From NCBI GenBank assembly GCA_017626275.1, contig JAGAJD010000252.1, positions 1 through 6,615 of the forward strand: DNA of 6,615 nucleotides. The letters are read 5' to 3'. The position numbers were made by a program, and so were the translations under genes. Source of the stretch: Lachnospira sp. (GTDB lineage Bacteria > Bacillota > Clostridia > Lachnospirales > Lachnospiraceae). Below the pieces are notes generated by a model, which worked only from the letters and a program-made list of their open reading frames with translations, was not told the DNA's origin and searched no databases. Positions 5,279 to 6,615 of this stretch are shown here, in pieces; the stretch's first letter is position 1, and each line of letters starts with the position of its first letter.

Positions 5279-6615
5279 ATGAAAATCACATTAAAAGACG
5301 GTTCAGTAAAAGAATATTCACAGCCAATGTCAGTAATTGACATTGCATCAGACATCAGTGAGGGACTTGCAAGAATGGCATGTGCCGGAGAGGTTGACGG
5401 CAAAGTAGTTGATTTAAGAACAGTGGTAGATTCAGACTGCGAATTGAGCATTCTGACATTTAACGATGAGGCAGGAAAGGCAGCATACAGACATACATGT
5501 TCACATGTGCTTGCAGAGGCGGTAAAGAGATTATATCCTGAAGCAAAGCTTGCAATCGGACCGTCTATTGATACAGGCTATTACTATGATTTTGACCATG
5601 CTTCATTTACAAGAGAGGATTTGGATAAAATCGAAGCCGAGATGAAAAAGATTATAAAAGAGGGTGCTGAGATTAAGCGTTTTGAACTTCCGAGAGCAGA
5701 GGCAATCAAGTTTATGGAAGAAAGAAACGAGCCTTATAAGGTAGAACTGATTCAGGATTTACCGGAGGACGCAGTAATAAGCTTTTACAGTCAGGGAAAT
5801 TTTACAGACCTTTGTGCAGGACCACATCTTATGAGTACGAAGCCGATTAAGGCATTTAAGCTTATTTCTTCTTCAGGTGCATACTGGAGAGGTTCAGAGA
5901 AAAACAAAATGCTCACAAGAATTTACGGAACAGCATTTGCAAAGAAAACAGAGCTTGACGAATACTTAGAGTATCTTGAAAATATCAAGCTTCGTGACCA
6001 CAATAAGCTTGGCCGTGAAATGGGATTGTTTACAACTGTTGATGTAATAGGACAGGGACTTCCGCTTATTATGCCTAACGGTGTTAAGATTATTCAGAGA
6101 CTTCAGAGATGGATTGAAGATGAAGAGACAAGCCGTGGATATATGAGAACTAAGACACCGCTTATGGCAAAGTCTGATTTATATAAGATTTCAGGACACT
6201 GGGATCATTACAAGGACGGAATGTTTGTGCTTGGTGATGAAGAAAAGGACAAAGAAGTATTCGCACTTCGTCCGATGACATGTCCTTTCCAGTATTATGT
6301 ATACAAGGCAAGTCAGAAGAGTTACAGAGATTTACCTTGCAGATACGGAGAGACTTCAACATTATTCCGTAACGAGGATTCAGGTGAAATGCACGGACTT
6401 ACAAGAGTAAGACAGTTTACGATTTCAGAGGGACACTTGATCGTTAGACCGGATCAGATGGTGGAGGAGTTCAAGAATTGTATTGCGCTGGCACAGTATT
6501 GTCTGAAGACACTCGGTGTGGAGGAGGATGTGACTTATCATCTCTCCGCATGGGACCCGGAAAACAAAGAAAAATATCTGGGTGATGAGGAGTACTGGAA
6601 CAGCACACAGCAGTA
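5279..6615 (+). CDS. thrS: Threonyl-tRNA synthetase, 5' part (runs off the right edge)
   Basis: ThrRS charges tRNA-Thr with threonine in the cytoplasm. The window holds 445 codons, and the C-terminal end of the catalytic core and the anticodon-binding domain are missing. Residues 1-61 form the TGS domain. The N2 editing domain has the HxxxH pair His72/His76 and CAGPH (179-183), which clear mischarged serine. The class II core shows motif 1 (GYMRTKTPLM, 287-296), the zinc cysteine in RPMTCPF (Cys335) and motif 2 from FRNEDSGEMHG (363-373) to RVRQFTISEGH (376-386), with His386 as the second zinc ligand. Where E. coli ThrRS has RGFTQDDAH, this protein has RQFTISEGH, so the residues equivalent to Gln381 and Asp383 are Ile382 and Glu384. 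ATG at 5279 is preceded by a modest GGAGAA (5265-5270). Expression is governed by the threonine T-box upstream, consistent with its ACT specifier. Confidence 0.97.
   Translation, partial: MKITLKDGSVKEYSQPMSVIDIASDISEGLARMACAGEVDGKVVDLRTVVDSDCELSILTFNDEAGKAAYRHTCSHVLAEAVKRLYPEAKLAIGPSIDTGYYYDFDHASFTREDLDKIEAEMKKIIKEGAEIKRFELPRAEAIKFMEERNEPYKVELIQDLPEDAVISFYSQGNFTDLCAGPHLMSTKPIKAFKLISSSGAYWRGSEKNKMLTRIYGTAFAKKTELDEYLEYLENIKLRDHNKLGREMGLFTTVDVIGQGLPLIMPNGVKIIQRLQRWIEDEETSRGYMRTKTPLMAKSDLYKISGHWDHYKDGMFVLGDEEKDKEVFALRPMTCPFQYYVYKASQKSYRDLPCRYGETSTLFRNEDSGEMHGLTRVRQFTISEGHLIVRPDQMVEEFKNCIALAQYCLKTLGVEEDVTYHLSAWDPENKEKYLGDEEYWNSTQQ

Noticed and set aside
5230..5451. Open frame of 73 codons on the - strand
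   Set aside because: It overlaps the start of thrS, including the conserved TGS domain.
6162..6362. Open frame of 66 codons on the - strand
   Set aside because: It is antisense to the catalytic core of thrS.

Overview
The window looks like chromosomal DNA of a low-to-moderate GC Firmicute, most likely a clostridial (Lachnospiraceae-type) bacterium. The basis is the A/T-rich codon use, purine-rich AGGAG-type ribosome binding sites, a T-box leader in front of an aminoacyl-tRNA synthetase gene, a type III pantothenate kinase, and an energy-coupling-factor (ECF) vitamin transporter S-component. Taxonomy is inferred from style and protein character only. All convincing genes are on the + strand.

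Left part (1-2962): the 3' end of an AlkD-like DNA alkylation repair gene is followed after 18 bases by an ECF S-component (277-915), then coaX (936-1760) and coaBC (1760-2962, sharing one base with coaX). The last three form a coherent coenzyme A module. The S-component probably imports pantothenate, CoaX phosphorylates it, and CoaBC adds cysteine and decarboxylates the product to 4'-phosphopantetheine. The substrate of the S-component is inferred mainly from this context. The other ECF subunits and coaD/coaE are not in the window.

Middle (2988-4652): a 554-residue protein with three N-terminal membrane segments and a large domain predicted to lie outside the cell. I do not recognise its function. 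It sits 25 bases after coaBC and is probably co-transcribed with it.

Right part (4653-6615): the 405 bases between the membrane protein and the next start codon are mostly regulatory. They hold a consensus sigma-A promoter, a complete threonine T-box leader (specifier ACT, T-box sequence, antiterminator and a strong intrinsic terminator), and then a second palindromic hairpin without a U-tract. A 62-codon gene for a small membrane-anchored protein (TTG start) lies between the T-box and thrS. The thrS gene starts at 5279 and runs off the right edge with 445 codons visible. Both genes should be expressed only when uncharged threonyl-tRNA stabilises the antiterminator.

I see no mobile element, CRISPR array, rRNA or tRNA gene, or defence system. 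The points most worth a second look are the small protein inserted into the T-box/thrS unit, the palindrome beside it that repeats ten bases of the T-box, the unknown membrane protein, and the variant active-site motif in ThrRS.
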